Of a stretch of DNA of 64,000 bases, positions 63,386 to 64,000 are shown in pieces; within the stretch, counting starts at the first letter, position 1, and each line of letters begins with the position of its first letter. The position numbers and the translations under genes were made by a program. The notes under the pieces were generated by a model. That model made no database searches, had not been told where the DNA came from, and saw only the letters and a program-made list of their open reading frames with translations. The stretch is from NCBI GenBank assembly GCA_958510825.1, contig OY294050.1, positions 9,277,340-9,341,339 of the forward strand, given 5' to 3'. Origin of the DNA: Brachypterus glaber. Its lineage: Eukaryota > Arthropoda > Insecta > Coleoptera > Kateretidae.

Positions 63386-64000
63386 TTTAAGTCAATTTTA
63401 CTTGTTTTAAAAATAGACTATTTTAATGCTTTTAATATGGTATCTAGAGACGTAATTTTGTCAAGAGTAAAGGAAATTATTCCCGAATACTTTACGTTTA
63501 TCAACCAAATTTATCATGAGCCAAAATTACTTTTATACTGTGACGATGTTATCCTTTCGCAAAGAGGCGTACAGCAAGGTGATCCTCTTGGTCCTGTTCT
63601 TTTCTGTTTGGCTTTACACCTTGTGATATCAAATTTAAAATCAGAATTTAACGGCTGGTATCTTGACGATGGAACTTTGGCTGATGATCCAGATATTGTA
63701 ATTAAAGATCTTCAAAAAATTATGAATACTTCAGATTCAATCGGCCTTTCTCTAAATACTTCCAAGTGCGAACTTCTTATATTGACGAACGATGAAGATG
63801 ATAAAAAGACAATTTCTGATCAATTTAGTGAAATCGCACCAGGTATAAAAGTTATTGATTCTGATGATTTTACTCTTCTTGGATGCCCCCTGTCTGATAA
63901 TGGAATACTTCCTGCATTTCAAGAAAAAATGGATATATTTAAAAAATTCTCGATTGGCCTTGAAAATTTAAGTTCACACTCTACCTATTTCCTTTTAAAG
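63386..64000 (+). mobile_element. Reverse transcriptase fragment (LINE-like), runs off the window
   Basis: An open frame from 63386 to the right edge carries RT palm motifs: motif A KIDYFNAFN, motif B RGVQQGDPLGPVLF, motif C WYLDDGT, then GLSLNTSKCELL and TLLGCPL as in non-LTR retrotransposons. A TGA lies just before 63386, so the fingers region is missing or separated. No nuclease is visible in the window. The family (clade) cannot be fixed from this part. It could also be a domesticated RT gene exon, which I consider less likely. Confidence 0.85.

Overview
The window looks like nuclear DNA of an insect. It is strongly AT-rich, its genes are split by GT-AG introns from a few hundred bases to more than 13 kb, and one promoter carries an Inr/DPE pair of the arthropod type. 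The non-coding DNA is crowded with small terminal-inverted-repeat (TIR) elements, a Penelope-like retroelement and a tRNA-derived SINE. I cannot name the species. Large introns and the heavy load of short elements suggest a big, repeat-rich genome such as a beetle's, but that is inference.

Layout. (1) 2-4851 (+): last two exons of a gene entering from the left, an unrecognised charged, probably coiled-coil protein. (2) 5611-10202 (+): gene B, a secreted protein in four exons. (3) 17159-46640 (+): gene C, a secreted protein of about 719 residues in five exons. Its five-residue first coding exon lies 10.7 kb upstream of exon 2, and its last intron is 13.4 kb. (4) 50642-52537 (+): gene D, a 203-residue secreted protein in three exons with a TATA box. 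(5) 56729-53121 (-): an MCFD2-like EF-hand protein in three exons, convergent with gene D. (6) 63386-64000 (+): reverse-transcriptase fragment running off the right edge.

Genes B, C and D are the main find. All have a signal peptide, a variable middle and a hydrophobic segment. All end in a domain with four cysteines spaced C-x5-C, then 48, 48 and 50 residues, then C-x4-C. They form a tandem cluster of diverged paralogues. The first cysteine box (C-x-x-R-I-F-C-E in B and C) recalls the start of the insect DM4/DM12 module, but I am not sure of that assignment and give no function.

The rest is mobile DNA: hAT-type elements with 8-bp target duplications, TA-flanked mariner-type MITEs in several families, a TTAA-flanked piggyBac-type MITE, a TAA-flanked Harbinger-type MITE, nested insertions, long foldbacks, minisatellites and a ~360-bp TTTA array. 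In MCFD2 intron 1 a TA-flanked TIR element encloses a head-to-head Penelope-like copy that carries a hammerhead-ribozyme motif at both ends.
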